From the NCBI GenBank assembly GCA_003194525.1, contig NBIV01000172.1, positions 1 through 64,000 of the forward strand: a stretch of DNA of 64,000 nucleotides. The letters run 5' to 3'. The position numbers and the translations under genes were made by a program. The DNA is from Gracilariopsis chorda (Eukaryota > Rhodophyta > Florideophyceae > Gracilariales > Gracilariaceae). Positions 45,120 to 57,440 of the stretch are shown piece after piece. The notes beneath the pieces are model-generated. The model was not told the origin of the DNA. It did not search any database and saw nothing but the letters and a program-made list of their open reading frames with translations. Each line of letters starts with the position of its first letter. Position 1 is the stretch's first letter.

Positions 45120-47330
45120 GTCTTGCAGCAAGCTAACCACACTATCCAACACTTTTGGGACGTAAACACTCGCCTAGCTGCCGCAAAGATCAAGGAATAC
45201 TTGGAGTCCTTCCATGCCATTCAGCGCAACAAGCGTCGTACTGAAAACCCGACCACGAATTCAACAGGAGCACTGCGCCATGAATCCATATGCCGCCTCA
45301 TCTTGAGGAGAACATCGCAGGTACCGAAGCGCATTTCTTGAATCAATACAATTGTTTTATCCGAAAGCATTCCCAAGCTCTCGACCTCGCCCTTACTGCC
45401 AATATAGACCTGCCACGAGGTCTTTTCGAACATGTCCGTGTACGTCTCGACTGCAGTCCGCCAGCTCTCTCATACTCGCGTTTCAGACAATGGCACACAA
45501 GCTTTTGAAGCAGCATGCGCCACACCCTAAGGAAATCACGCGACAGAACGATACCAACCAACTGCGACATGCGCACCCTTATGTTCTTTGCAGACCTGCA
45601 CTTCTTGCCTCCTGCGCGCTCGTACGAGGACAAACAGCCGCACTAAATGCAATTTGCATACGATGAAGCTATGTCTACCCACGCATCCCAAGTTTTACAC
45701 GGCGCCCAACACGGCGTCGCTCGTGGACTCCACCTCCAGATTGCTGGAGATTTCTGTCAAACTCAAGAAGGACGCCGTTGTTTATGATTAGCTTGAGGAG
45801 GATAGTGTTCAGATTGCCTCCTGCACTCGCAACGCCGTCTCTCGCAAGGCAACAGGTGAGCTCGCCGTCGAGAATCTGAACGCTTCCGACCTCTCTGTTG
45901 CCATTGCGTTCGTCATTGATGTCGACAACCGAGATAAGCACTGCTCAGTGGTTCAGCCTGTGGAAGGTAAGGATGAGGCCGATGACGTTCTCTTTCACGT
46001 CAGTGATGCAGTTTCCCTGAATGAAAACCAGGTCTATAGGTTCATGTCCATGGCGTCTGATGCCGAGGTTGCTCCCGAGGTTGACATCGGCACTAGCGAG
46101 AAGCCCTCGTTCGTCAACCCTCTTCCGAACACAGTCGTCTTTAGGGACAGCCCGTTGAACGCCACCACAACCTCTTTGATGTCCAGCTCACGCAACTCGA
46201 TGTGCACAGATTCCCTTCCAGTTGCAACCCCCCCGACGATTTCTCCCGAGACCAACGTCAACCTGTTCACTGGCGCCGTGCCGGAAGTCGATGCATCCTT
46301 ATCGGCTAACATAAGCAAGTTCAAAGTCAGGCGTCTGTTTAAGACTGAGGTCCACCAGTGGGAACAAAGTCACAATACTCGTCTCGAAGCCCAGCTGACT
46401 GTGAACGCCGCATTCACCGGTGAGAGAAGTGGTGCAAATTTCGGACGTCCAATCCCCCAAGTTTGGCTTCTCCGTGAAGATTCCGTTCGTTGGTCGCATC
46501 CGCTCTGGTGGCGCCTTTGGCAGAAGCAGACTTGGGCTGCGCACGTAGAAATTGAACGCTGCACTCGAGGCTGGCATCCGTGCGTCGCACGAAATGAAGC
46601 AGCGCGTGACCGCTCGCATCATCCCACCGCCTTTCAACTGGAAGGACTTGTTGCCTTCAAGCAAAGGTAACTCTAGCAGCTCCACCTTCAAGTTCAACGA
46701 CGAGCTGAATGCGGAAGCCAGCATAACTGGGTTCATTGGTGTGCGCCTAGCTGTTCATGTTCAATGAAATGTTGGCAAGAAATGTATCGAAGGGAAAATC
46801 GGCGCCAAACTGGGTTTAGAGGCGGAAACTCGCATCAAGAACCCACATTGTGCGTCGTTCACCGGTAATGGTTAAAAAGATTGGGAAGTGTAACAAATTG
46901 TTATAGGTGGCGTGGTGCGCTCAAAATCAGGGGCAAGGAACTCGTCATTTTGTTTGTAAAGAATGGCCGTGTAGACAAAGAGAAGATTCTCATCGCTGAC
47001 CTTTTCAAGATCCGCGTTGGCGAGCCCCTCCAGCAACATGCGCAGCTACACTGCCCCGAATCCACGTCCGTCACCACCCCCTCCGGGTTACCAACCCTGT
47101 TCTTCCACGAAGAAGTACCCGAAGGATATGACATGCGTCTGTGTAAAGTGCATTCTCTTCCGCAAATCTCGTCAATCTTGTCGTGCTTGTAGCTTTTTCA
47201 GTATCGGCAAGTGCACTCCAGGCTGCTGCCGTGGCAGAGTTTCCCTCTCTCGCCCGCAGCCCGTTGATACTGTTCCTGGTGCCCGATTCCAGTCCGTGCT
47301 CTCTAGATTGAGCCAAGGATCACTCAAATA
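45120..47330 (+). pseudogene. Broken gene of unknown family
   Basis: Several open stretches in changing frames run along +, the longest at 45948-46670 (240 codons), with protein-like composition (for example LAVENLNASDLSVAIAFV upstream and NISKFKVRRLFKTEV within). A distal stretch is Cys-rich (CVCVKCILFRK...CRAC, about 47135-47190). I do not recognise the family. Alternating hydrophobic residues suggest beta-rich domains. It is interrupted several times and is either a decayed gene or, less likely, one with many small introns. Confidence 0.4.
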
Positions 47331-47639
47331 GCAACGCCAACTGACCTCATACGAATTTTTGGAGAGTATTTCTAATCCAGTTCAAGTACATATCCAACTA
47401 TCTAACTGTGGGAATCGATAACCTGAAGTGTCATTCTAACTTTTGACCAGTAAAGTATAGGTCTTAGAGACCAGCCTTTCTGCAGAAACAAAAACCTACC
47501 CTCGCACTATCGGAATCAAGAAGGTAGTGATCGTAACACGATCGATGCAAAATGGGAGGGAAGGTACGTTTGGCCGATATATCGAGCCGGGAATGTGTCC
47601 ACCCTTCGTACACACTTTTTGTGGGGAATATAGGACACA

Positions 47640-47745
47640 GTACAAATTCTCGTGCAGATCTTCGTGGTTCTGGTACCGTTGGTACCTTCGGTACGGTTGG
47701 TACCTTCGGTACGGTTGGTATAACTACGGTTGGTACCGAGGGATA
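47640..47745. repeat. Minisatellite of GGTACCTTCGGTACGGTT units
   Basis: An 18-bp unit containing a KpnI site and a short GGTAC-palindrome is repeated about four times, with decay at both ends. A single related TGTACCTTCGGTACT occurs near 48009. Confidence 0.75.
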
Positions 47746-48300
47746 GCTTAGGGGATGCAATAAGGGTTATCACCGTTCTCACTTTGATACCTGTGTGCTC
47801 CGTGAGGGTTGTGAGTTCTTTTAGGCAGTGTAGGCCGGCTTGTTGTCCATAGCATTGCTGGACTGGCTTGTAGAGTTACGCTTTCACAGCTTGTTCATGT
47901 CTAGCTGTTCGATGGGTGATCCAATCCAGTAATGCTCCGTTCAGACGGCTTCGCACTAGAATACTACTCACCGCAAGTCCCTCCACCGGGAGGGTTCCCC
48001 GATGCTCTATGTACCTTCGGTACTTCTAAACTTGTATCAGAGACATGAGATCCAGGCACTCCCAGTTGTGTAACCGGCCCGGTTGACACATCTATGGTGA
48101 CGTTACAGCCTCTCCAACCGTGTACGTGAAGCGCCCAAAAAGCTGTTCGCTCAGTTCGAGACGAACGCCTGAACGTTTCATGGTTATGATTACGTATTTG
48201 CAATAACACGCAAGTATCGCCCACCACGTCTACCACAACTCTCCCAGCCGGTTCGACTCGCCCGTGTTCGCTATCTCCAACACGTCAGGATTCTCTGATG
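47746..48300. other. Gap, no gene recognised
   Basis: No ORF with recognisable content; contains a short CCACCGGGAGGG-type inverted repeat near 47985. Confidence 0.4.
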
Positions 48301-48708
48301 GATAGACGCAGAGCTCTGGACCCGAAGGCTACCGTCCAAAATTACCTCAGTCAGGTCATTTAAGCAAACGCAATCTTTCCGCTTCTCAATAATGATGACA
48401 TCGTGAAAATTCGTGCCACGGGTCCAGCAGACAGGATGCTGGAATACACAGTCGTTAGCTTGTGCGACGAGCTCCCGCCCGGTGAGAAAAATGATTTTTG
48501 GGCAAGAGTTGAGAACACAGAGCCTTCCGCAAATGACAAACGTCTGTCCGCCATATCTAACTGGTCCGCGGATGCAAGAGCCGCATTTGAGCATATTCTC
48601 GGATCTCATGGATTGTCAGTCGCCGCGGAGCATGGCCAATTCGTTGATCTTGCAGTTGTCAACGAAGCGAAGAAATCTGCGGGTCGCGGCATAACACCTC
48701 TAATCTAG
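48301..48708 (+). pseudogene. Small ORF fragment of unknown family
   Basis: The frame at 48403-48708 (101 codons) continues upstream past a TAA near 48361 to about 48301. The text DELPPGEKNDFWARVENTE...LSAISNWSADARAAFEHIL looks like a genuine helical protein segment. No family recognised. Probably a fragment or one exon of a decayed gene. Confidence 0.35.
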
Positions 48709-49364
48709 CACAAAGTGCACGAGTACTTTGCAAGATTCATTACAGAAACGCCGCTCGACTTGCACACTCGAGAACGATAGGAGCCGCGTGGAGCAGAATC
48801 ACAGCGAAATGGGACCCAAAAAGAAAGATAGTACAAGCAACTACATGACATGCTCACAACAAAGGCAAGGCCTATTCTATCGACAGGCGTAGAGCCATTG
48901 TGTCCGCTATCTTTGCTGTAGAGAGAGATACTTGCCGTCGCAAAGTTACTTGCGTCGCGAGCTACAACACCTCCCTGGCTATGCTTGCGACGGCCGTAAA
49001 CTATTTGGCCATGGCTTTCCATCCTGGGGTGCTGCTCCTGGTAACCAGTGCTCCACGCCGATTTGTAAACGCCCAGACAGACGATAGGCCATGCATCACC
49101 TCTAAAATGCCATCATCTATTTACATATCCCTAGTCCGAGCGCGTCTAAACCACGAAATTCTCTGCCATATAGTCTGTTTCCGTATATACGCCTTGTCCA
49201 CAACTCTACGCGCATCAGCTGCTTGCCATACAGCATATTGGACATGTTGCTATAGCAGATCAGCTTCGGAGCTCACCATGCTGTGCAGCACTGTAATGCA
49301 TGCAATTCTGTAGGAGACGATCTTCCTAATTGAACGGGGTCCCCAGTACACGCGGTCACGGTTC
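48709..49364. other. Gap, no gene recognised
   Basis: Scattered short ORFs only. No repeat found. Confidence 0.4.
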
Positions 49365-49768
49365 CTAGTAACCCCCACAAGAGTTGGAAGACCACTCACA
49401 AATGAGTCCATTCGTTTCACAAACCCTATACCCCTTATCGTGCGTGAACTCGTAGATGAACGGCTTCAAAGGTGACCAGAAGTATGCCGGATGTAGTAAA
49501 AGAGTCATGGCACAGAAACGATAGCATATGTAACGTGATGGTTGGAAGACAATAAATGTTAGTATAGTCTGTTCAATCGCAATGCGATTTCGTTGCTTAC
49601 CTTGTTCCATAGCCAGTCGTTTGGATTATGTATCTTCTGACCGTAATTGTGAAAACTCCACTCCTCGAAGTCAGCATACCGGAACAAATGTTGGGGGCAG
49701 GAGAACATGTTAGGCGAGAGTTCATCTTTTCCAAAGATAGATTTCAACGTGACGTGCTGCCACTTCAT
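49365..49768 (-). CDS. Possible two-part gene fragment
   Basis: Two minus-strand ORFs follow each other: MKWQHVTLKSIFGKDELSPN... (49768-49559) and one ending LKPFIYEFTHDKGYRVCETNG...CGGY (to 49365). The first contains AAGGTAAGC, a good splice donor (about 49597), so a short intron joining to the second is plausible, though I cannot fix the acceptor. No family recognised. Confidence 0.35.
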
Positions 49769-50377
49769 GCTACACTTCAGGCACTATAGCATATCAAGCA
49801 TGGTTTCAATTGGAATGAGTGCCCTCTGAACTTCAATCCACCGCAGTCAGTGCTGCAGACAGACAGCGAGAAACATCAACATCTATGTCTATTCATGTAT
49901 CGACCTCGCCGAAAATGGTTGAATGGAACGATACTCTGACGGGTGAACAAGAAATTATTCAGTTAATGAGCCGAGTTGTGGTTGTTTGTTGGCGCGTTTT
50001 GAGGGGAGAGCCGATATTGGTGTGTGGCAGGGAAGCAAAACAGAACGGCACGCAGGAAGGGCACACCTCCTGATCCCATTGTTTTTTTCCTGGCGGTTGC
50101 TCTCAGCTTGGCGCTGGGTGCATTTATTCAAAGTGCCCACAATTTCTGCTAGGCGCAGAGTCGTCGTAATCGGTCATTGTCGTGACTGGCGATAATGACA
50201 ACTATTCTACACGAACAGTTAAAGAAATCGCACGTGCAAAGCATTACACGCATTTGTCAACGCAGTACCAGAAAATAAAAACTAACCACCGTGTTCCATA
50301 ACACGCAAATGTAGGGTGAAAAGCTTCTGGTTGCGATCTAATGATTTGGTTCCAAATCCACAGCACTTGTTTCCTGC

Positions 50378-52600
50378 TTAAGTGTGCTGTTGTGACGATG
50401 CTCCAACATTTTTGTCGTTGCTGTAGCGGCTGTTGTTGTGGTTGAGTCTGGTGTTATTGAGCGTCCTATTGCTGATGGTGCTGCCTTTGTTTCTGTTCCG
50501 GCTGCTGCTTGTGCACAAGCTGATGAGCCATGAGATGAGAAAGAGCAGCCAAATTATCATGTACGGCATTGGAGCGTCTTTTCTTTGGAGCAGCTCGTTC
50601 AGATGCAGAAAGCTGTGAGTGAGATGACATATTGTCATTTGAAGAAGGTAAAAGAGACTTGGGCGGCAAGTGGTGTGCGGTTCTCTCCTACACTGAGTAT
50701 TTGCGGTACCATTTGGTTTTGATCGGGGCGACTTATCCCGCACAGTGTAACGAAATGATGGTGAATCAATTCTCACCTTCCCAAGATGGAGCGGACGGAC
50801 GGCTGACGCTCATTTTATACAGACCTTGTAACGGTCTATAGGCTTCTATGACTACACTACAAGTTAGCTACTGTCTTTGAACATGACAGCTACAAGCCGA
50901 GCACGGTGATCAGGCGTGACTTGGCTTATAGGCTGTCTTCTGTGTTACACTCACCTGAGTTTCGAATTTCAACGTCCTCGTTGAGCAATGTGCCAATTCT
51001 TGTAAGTGATGATAGCACCAAACCAAGAACAACGGCGAAACTCTCAGCTAGACGTAGAGAAAGTGCTATTACTTGAAATTCGACAGACGTAGTGGTGAAA
51101 ATCGTAGCCAAACAGGAACAGATGATATCGAGAGGATTGACGACAGCGTGCATTTTTCGTCCATGGTATGGAAAGTAGACTGAGAATTTCATTTGCGCTC
51201 GTGCATCCAATTCTACACGAGCCACCATCAAATACTACGGAACAGATTAAGTGAAGATACGATTAAACGAACAGTAACCAGAAGATGAAGAATTGGCAGA
51301 GCAACACTTGAAATAAACTACTGAGAGGCCAAAAGCAATTACAATTCATTGTGCCACAGCTTTAAAGACTTTTCTATTCTGCCAAAAAGCAAATGCCAAC
51401 ACAAAATCATGATCTTACGCCGGGAGGATTGATCACAACTGAAGGCAATAGTGCCGATGAAAAGGGAACGACGGTTTCCAATTGTGATGGTCGTGGAGCT
51501 GCGTGTACGAACGAAGTGGTGAAAGTTGACGATGGTGTGCAATTGTGGTGATTATAGCGCTGCCTTTAGAAACAAGCGACCAACGGGGTTGGGTGATGTC
51601 CATCGTTGATGATTGTGGGGCTGAGTGTAGGAACTCAGAGATGAAAGTGAACGGCGATGTCCTTGCCCGCGACTTAGAGCTCGTCATCTAAGCGACGGGG
51701 TTCTACAACCTGACGTAGTAGAATGATGAAAGCGTAATAGCTGTAGGATCGTGGTAAGTAGCGCATAGCGTCGTGTGTAGAAACAGAGCATTAGATCCGA
51801 GCGCCATGTATCAGGAAAGATGCTACCAAATGTAAAGAAGTGATGATGAATGAAGTCTGACCTTCTCCAGGTGAAGGGGAAGATCGGCTGACGCTCATTT
51901 TAAAAAGAACTTGTAGCGGTCTAAATACTTCTATGAACACACGAAAAGCTAGCTACTATCTGTGAACATGACAGCTACAAGTCGCTCACCGTGATCGGGC
52001 GCATCTTGGCTTGCAGGCTGTCTTCCGTGTTACACAGTATTTTCATAATAGCCTACAGCACACAGATGACCCAAGGGCCTATGGCAGGTTGCAGAACTGC
52101 GGGCGTTGGTAGCAAAACCCGATTGCACTTCATAACGGCAGAACTTTGCAGAGAGTGGAGTAAGAGCCCGTACGGAAACATGAACGGAAGCAAGTGCACG
52201 TCACGGCATGTGCGTAACGGCGTTACTGGGGTATGTGACGGCGGCGGCTTGCCGGGGGGCTGCAAAATCTAGTCCGACATCTGCCATGGGCTTGGTGGGG
52301 TGGTCTTTGCGGGCAGCGACCAGGACCTTACAGATAGAATCAGCATCAACCAGTTTAAGGTGACGGAACTGGTGGACAGATATTACAATTTTTGACTAGA
52401 CGCTGCACGCATTCCCCAATCGCCAGGCGTCTGCAGAGCAGAGCTGCTTTATAAGGTGCGGTGAGACGTGCTGTCCCACCTGACGGCCAACTGCCGTTAA
52501 GCGCCGCCCATTGTGCTTTCCGAAGGCAGATATGTACTAAGCCCCTGCCTTCTCTGTAGAGCTTTCTATGCCGCCGCGATCTCGCTGCAGCTGCCATCGC
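50378..52600 (-). pseudogene. Gln-rich dispersed repeat gene family, copy B (split)
   Basis: Inverted relative to copy A at 37.5-38.1 kb. The 3' part (about 50400-50745) holds SSNDNMSSHSQLSASERAA, then ALSHLMAHQLVHKQQ. The 5' part (from about 52035 to 52400 or further) holds LVDADSICKVLVAARKDHP and RALASVHVSVRALTP. The two parts are separated by the LTR element at 50746-52034, inserted at the sequence CACAG. Coding-like text reaches further upstream than copy A, so the full gene is longer than 1 kb. Interrupted by stops as well. Function unknown. Confidence 0.55.
50746..52034. mobile_element. Small LTR element without coding capacity (TRIM/LARD-like)
   Basis: Direct terminal repeats of 204 bp at 50746-50949 and 51831-52034, each starting TGTAA and ending TTACA, flank about 880 bp with no recognisable gene. 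CAG (or CACAG, depending on where the end is placed) repeats at both flanks as the target duplication. The terminal repeats have diverged noticeably, so insertion is not recent. It splits the Gln-rich copy B and is therefore younger than that copy. Non-autonomous LTR fossil. Confidence 0.75.
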
Positions 52601-53774
52601 TCGCCTTTTCTCGTACTATCTGTTGACTCTCCTATCATGCTCTGTTTCTGTACCCACTAGTCTCTTCTCCGTATCTCCTCACTCCTTCCTTCTGCCCCTC
52701 ATACCCTCTCTCCCTCCCCTACCTCACTTCAACCCCCGGGCCCTTATGCCTCTATCCTGCTATGAACTTAGATTGTGCAGTGTGTAGTGTAGCTGCAAAG
52801 GGCAAAGGTGTAGTACGGTAGTTGAAGCTACCTTCTAGTTTTTACTCATATCAAGCTAGATCTATCGTTACTTGTACTGTTCTTCAGACCTAGTCTCATC
52901 AGCTATTGGAAGATGTTTTGCATCCTGCTTGAAAGAAGAGTTTCTCTTGAAAACCCCCACCCGTGGCTGTGTAGCCATCCGGCAGTCTGGTAGGAGATAA
53001 ACAGACCGCGGGATCCAACGAGACTGCCTGGAGCTGCAAACGTCATTTTCCGACCTGTAAAGCCGCGCAAATGCGCCAGCCAGGACATGTTAAAACCTCT
53101 TGATGTTTTTGTAATGCAGCCTTTTTCTGCATCGCAATGTATCCCATACATTTTTTTTGTCTCACTATCAACTGTACTTCAATTTTTTATCATTCTGCCA
53201 TCATTATTCCGCAGCGTCGCCTTGACAATCATTCGAACTTCTCCTTTTTTGGGCTGTATTTGCTACAGTTCTGACATATAACAGAACACTATCATTCTCT
53301 CTTGAACAAACAAGATCTCAAGTTCTGAAAAGAGGTTGACGTTACTGGTAAGCTCAGATTTTCATTTGGCATACAATTTCCATAACTAACAATGTATTCA
53401 TGTTCTAAATTTTGAAGTAATTATGTTCCAAATCACACTCTACGATTAACTTTTCTGGTCAAATCTTCCATCAGATTGGTCTGATATCTCAATTACCAAC
53501 TTCTGCGCGCAACGTGGCTCAACAATCGTCGGCCCGAAGAGTGCCTTTACAAAGTACGCAAAAAAATAGCAATGGTCTGTGGGTTTTTTATCAACTCTAT
53601 TGGTGCGGCATCCGTAGTCACGTTTGAAATCGAACGATTCTAGTCATGAGTTTCAGTGATCTTTTCTTCATCATAAGTGTCTAAGTTAAGGTCTTCAACA
53701 TTGTTAGATTTGAATGTGTCTTCATCCGTACAATTGCCAGTGTTTCTGAGATCCTGAACGTATTTCTGACCTAC
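52601..53774. other. Repeat-rich gap without recognised genes
   Basis: Pyrimidine-rich stretch at 52600-52740, then AT-rich sequence. Nothing with a domain on either strand. Confidence 0.4.
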
Positions 53775-53869
53775 GATAACTACGCAACAAGCTACTTACT
53801 GTCTGTGAACATGACAGCTACAAGCCGATCACGGTGATCAGGCGTGACTTGGCTGTCTTCTGTATTACA
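53775..53869. mobile_element. LTR fragment related to the 204-bp repeats
   Basis: Matches the last roughly 95 bp of the LTRs at 50746 and 51831 (AACATGACAGCTACAAG, GTGATCAGGCGTGACTTGG). The following bases (CTCAACCTGA) resemble the start of the internal region after the first LTR (CTCACCTGAG). It is therefore a remnant of a second, fuller member of that family. Confidence 0.65.
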
Positions 53870-55280
53870 CTCAACCTGATCCTGTGTTTAGACTTGTGAG
53901 TCTGATATGTCTGATCCAGTATCAACTGTGCGCCTTGGAGTATTTCTTTTTTTCTGTCGGGACAGAATGATTCTTGATTAAGCATGTTTACCGCCCACTG
54001 GACCTATGCTTTTCTCAATATTTTATAGTGTCTCTCAAGTTCAGTCCAAATATCTGCGAGCACTACTTCGTTCCCTCGCTGCAACTAACGTTATGTAATG
54101 GAAACCTCAGCATCTACCTTGCGAATACCGTATGCGTGCTCCCAAATACTTTGGCTCACGGATCACACAAATTCTTCTGTAAGTTGTTTCATGGAGTCAC
54201 ACACTCTTCCCTCAAACTCTTCCATCTTTTTGTTGAGTATCTTTCTGATGTGGCGCTGGGAGCTCCTTCCCTCTACCCCGTTCTTGTCTTATCTTCTAGA
54301 TTCGGATATGACCGGAAAACCATGGCAAAGAACAAACAAACTTCAAATACAGTTAAAAAAGAGCAGATGAGAGACCTGCACTGTTCCGTGCCGTTCGTAT
54401 GATACTACTTTGCCAGTGTAGAAATGATATGAATGAATTCCTTGCCCGATGGCGTCCTCGGATGTAGAACCTGAACCGAAGATGTAATATAGTGGCACCC
54501 ACTATGACGTACGACCATTAGATGTGATAAAATCGTAACCTTTTAATTATCATAAGTACCAAAGTCATTCTGAGAGTGAATCTCAATGTAGTTCTAGTCA
54601 TGGGTAGTTGCAATGCAATTCTGAGTTGTCGATCATCAGGTAAACATTTTTTGCCAACCCACGTGCTTGCACTCTCTTACAGACGGGTCTTGGGCTCGCT
54701 AAAACATAAAATGAATGACATCTGATGCCAGCATCAAAATGAATGAACGAAGGGGGTCACTTGGAGTGAAGGTAAGAAGAGATGAGATCTGCAGAAACGT
54801 AGTTGTGGTGAATGGTTGCAGGAGAGAGAATGATGGAGGGCCAGTGGCATTGCTGCCAAAAAGTAGGTATACAGTTTTGTTTCAATATGGCAGAAGTGTT
54901 TCAGCCTAGAAACGCCACGAAAGGTATTTGATACATTTATTGTCACGAAGCTGCACCCTGGAATGCTTTGACATTCTAACCAACCTCTTGCAATCCTTTC
55001 ATTTCATAAGTCTTTCCTCGCGTTATGGCAGGTACTAGAATTGATGTCTAACTAGGAAGCGAAGAAATGCTATAGATATAAGAAAATGTGCAAAAAAACA
55101 TAGGCGCAGAAAAATAAATTGATCATGGGAGCTCTCGTGGGTCTGGATAGGAGACCAGCTATGAAGTAGAAGTGAAGCAGAAACATCCCGATCATCGAAA
55201 CTCTCCAATGATTGGTGACAGCTTGAAATCCTGCTCAGTGAAAGGCTGAGAGAACAACCATTCTTGGTACATGCAATTGG
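53870..55280. other. Gap, probably old transposon debris
   Basis: The left part may be internal sequence of the LTR family at 50746, since it follows the LTR fragment directly. The ORF at 53974-54402 has no recognised domain. The stretch before 55280 may contain the 5' part of the Tc1-like element. Confidence 0.4.
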
Positions 55281-55289
55281 CGCCGAAGC

Positions 55290-55774
55290 AAGTTTGTTTT
55301 TAAAACGTCAAAAGGAAGGCGGAGGTATTATGGTTTGGGTTTTTCTATTTGGGTGAGGGACCAATCGTCGTAATGGATGGGAATCAGAACTCTAAGAAGT
55401 ATAGAAAGTCACTTAAAGACCATCTTGTAGATTAGGCTGCTTTAACACACGGGAAATTGTGGACTTTTGAGCAATAAAAATGTTCTATTCACGTTTCTAA
55501 TTTATGTAAGAACTAATTTGCTACAAAGGATATCATTTTATTGGACAGGCCAAGTAGGGCACCGGTTATGAATCCAGTTGAGAATCTTTGGGCGGTTTAA
55601 GCGCGCCGGGTGTACTACAATGCACGCCAATTGGCTTCGCTTGTTGAGTTGAGAGAGGCCGTTTTTGAAGAATGGGAGAAGCTAGAAGATGAAATGCTGC
55701 ACGCGCATATTCAAAGCATACAGAGTCGCTTCATTGCTGTTTTGGCATCTCAGGGTGCGAAAAATAAGTACTGA
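55290..55774 (+). pseudogene. Tc1/mariner transposase, 3' remnant
   Basis: The + strand reads, with interruptions, GGGIMVWVFLFG, then MDGNQNSKKYRKSLKDHLV, HGKLWTFEQ, and finally MNPVENLWAV...ARRVYYNARQLASL to SIQSRFIAVL and a terminal KY. This is the characteristic C-terminal half of Tc1-type DDE transposases. The catalytic Asp that should follow the FQQ-like segment (usually QDNAPIH) is replaced by a stop and other residues, and the usual PDLNPIENLW reads PVMNPVENLW. The copy is dead. N-terminal HTH domains and terminal inverted repeats were not found. Confidence 0.7.
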
Positions 55775-56147
55775 GGGTTTACTTCAACATGGAACAAGCA
55801 ATCATTGAAACGGTCCTATTCTTTTGATTGGTTAGAATAACTGGTTTATACACATCTCAGTCACGTAGGCGCCTTACTGTGTAAATAATGCACCGTTGGA
55901 ATTTGCTTTAAACCACCTTTCAGGTGATGTACCCTTTGCCGCGGCAATAAAACTCTTGTCTCCTACGCGGCTGGTCTTATAATATTGACACGTACTGTTG
56001 TGAAAACACGTAGAAGTGTGCCACTGACAGAGAAGAACTAACGTATATCATCTGAGCGCCACGTCCGTCGCTGACATACTTTAGTATCCCAAAGATCGCG
56101 TAGTATCCCTATATAAATAAAGCTCTATCCATCAAACATACCGAGAT

Positions 56148-57440
56148 TGTAGAAGATCATCGATCCAATGACCTTGGACACGTAGAATGTGTGACAAAGG
56201 AGATGTGAAAGGAAATGTATTGTAAAATATCTTTATTGCAATGAAACATAGTACTTACAAATTAGTCTACAGAACAGTAGATAGAAGACCTCACTCCAAT
56301 GAGAAAAGGCCTATGAAAGACTGTGGAGCAAACTATCTTCTTCAAGAGTTGCTTTTACCCAATTGTGGGTTTAATTGTGGCAATCCGCAGTGTGAAGGTT
56401 CCATTTTAGGTCAATTCTAAATGAACTGGTACAAAAAAACGCCTGGCTTGCGTTGGAATTTTTGGCTCCAATTTCGGAATTTACTTAGTAGGTTCGCGCC
56501 CTTTGGCCCCTGACACTGGATCCTCCACGTGTATGGCCCTAAGAAGGTGTGCACTCATTTCTTGAATTAGTTTACATGTTTCTAGTGAACCGTACTTAGG
56601 TGGGAGTGACCTCGGGTCGCGAGGTCACAGTAAACTGAACCAAGGTTGGTCTTCAAAATCATCGCTCTTGTCTGATAGACTGGAGCGGGTTCTGGTCGCA
56701 ACTGCCTTCGTAGGTTCACGACTCCATCTGGAGAGTAAGCAAGTTTTGTTCCAGTACGACTACCCCCTTGGGACCGCTCAGGACATCCGTGTAAGTACAC
56801 CGACCGTGGGTCTAACAATACCCTGTTCGTTTTGTGTATCCTGCTACAGGACAGATTTGCGCCCCGGTATTGGGTTGTTTCGTTGGTTGTTGTTCCTATT
56901 TTACCCCTTAGTTCTCGGGTATGTTGTCGCTGTGAGCAGAACCCTCGCCCCCGCGTGGTCTGGTTCTTTTCCTCCTTTGGGACACTACACTCGCTGAGTA
57001 CGCTGTCTACTTCCTCTCACTACACTCGCTGAGTACACTGTCTACTTCCTCTCACTCGGGTTCTTCTCTGATCTCGTTCCTCTCAGGATTCTTCGTATTT
57101 ACCTCTACTGGTATAGCCAGTATCCACCGTTGGATTTACACCCAACACGCGAGTGGAGTAGAGGGCTCTTCTACTGAGTGCACCCTCCATAGAGAGCAAG
57201 GACTCGGACGCCTCGGGAGATAGAGCCCGCACGGGTTTTGCTCCACAAAGACCGCTTGATTTGGACGAAGCAGGAAGTTGGAAGTAAGTTGCAACTTCCC
57301 AAATCCACTCCGCTCACAAAGTCAGCCAGAACTCTGTCCCCAGCCACTTGCAATCCGTCCACTACAAAGTCCTGACCGTAGTCCATATTCTACATTATTA
57401 ATATGATACAAAAGTAAGTACCTCTACTGCCTGCGCTACA
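56148..57440 (+). repeat. 5' LTR, split by a 926-bp insertion
   Basis: 56148-56321 and 57253-57440 align with the two halves of the 3' LTR (63229-63586). The intervening 56322-57247 plus a 5-bp AAGAC duplication is foreign. Confidence 0.9.
56322..57247. mobile_element. Nested element in the 5' LTR (solo LTR or MITE)
   Basis: 926 bp beginning TGTGGAGCAAA and ending TTTGCTCCACA, flanked by a perfect 5-bp duplication AAGAC (56317-56321 and 57248-57252). TG...CA ends and 5-bp duplications fit a solo LTR of another retrotransposon. The 11-bp terminal inverted repeat would also allow a small DNA element. It contains a 35-bp tandem duplication at 56983-57052. It inserted after the gypsy element. 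Confidence 0.8.

Noticed and set aside
44681-45220. 179-codon - ORF
   Set aside because: Arg/Ala/Ser/Leu-rich text typical of a GC-rich antisense frame; no domain.
53974-54402. 142-codon + ORF
   Set aside because: No domain; lies in what looks like internal debris of the LTR family at 53.8 kb.
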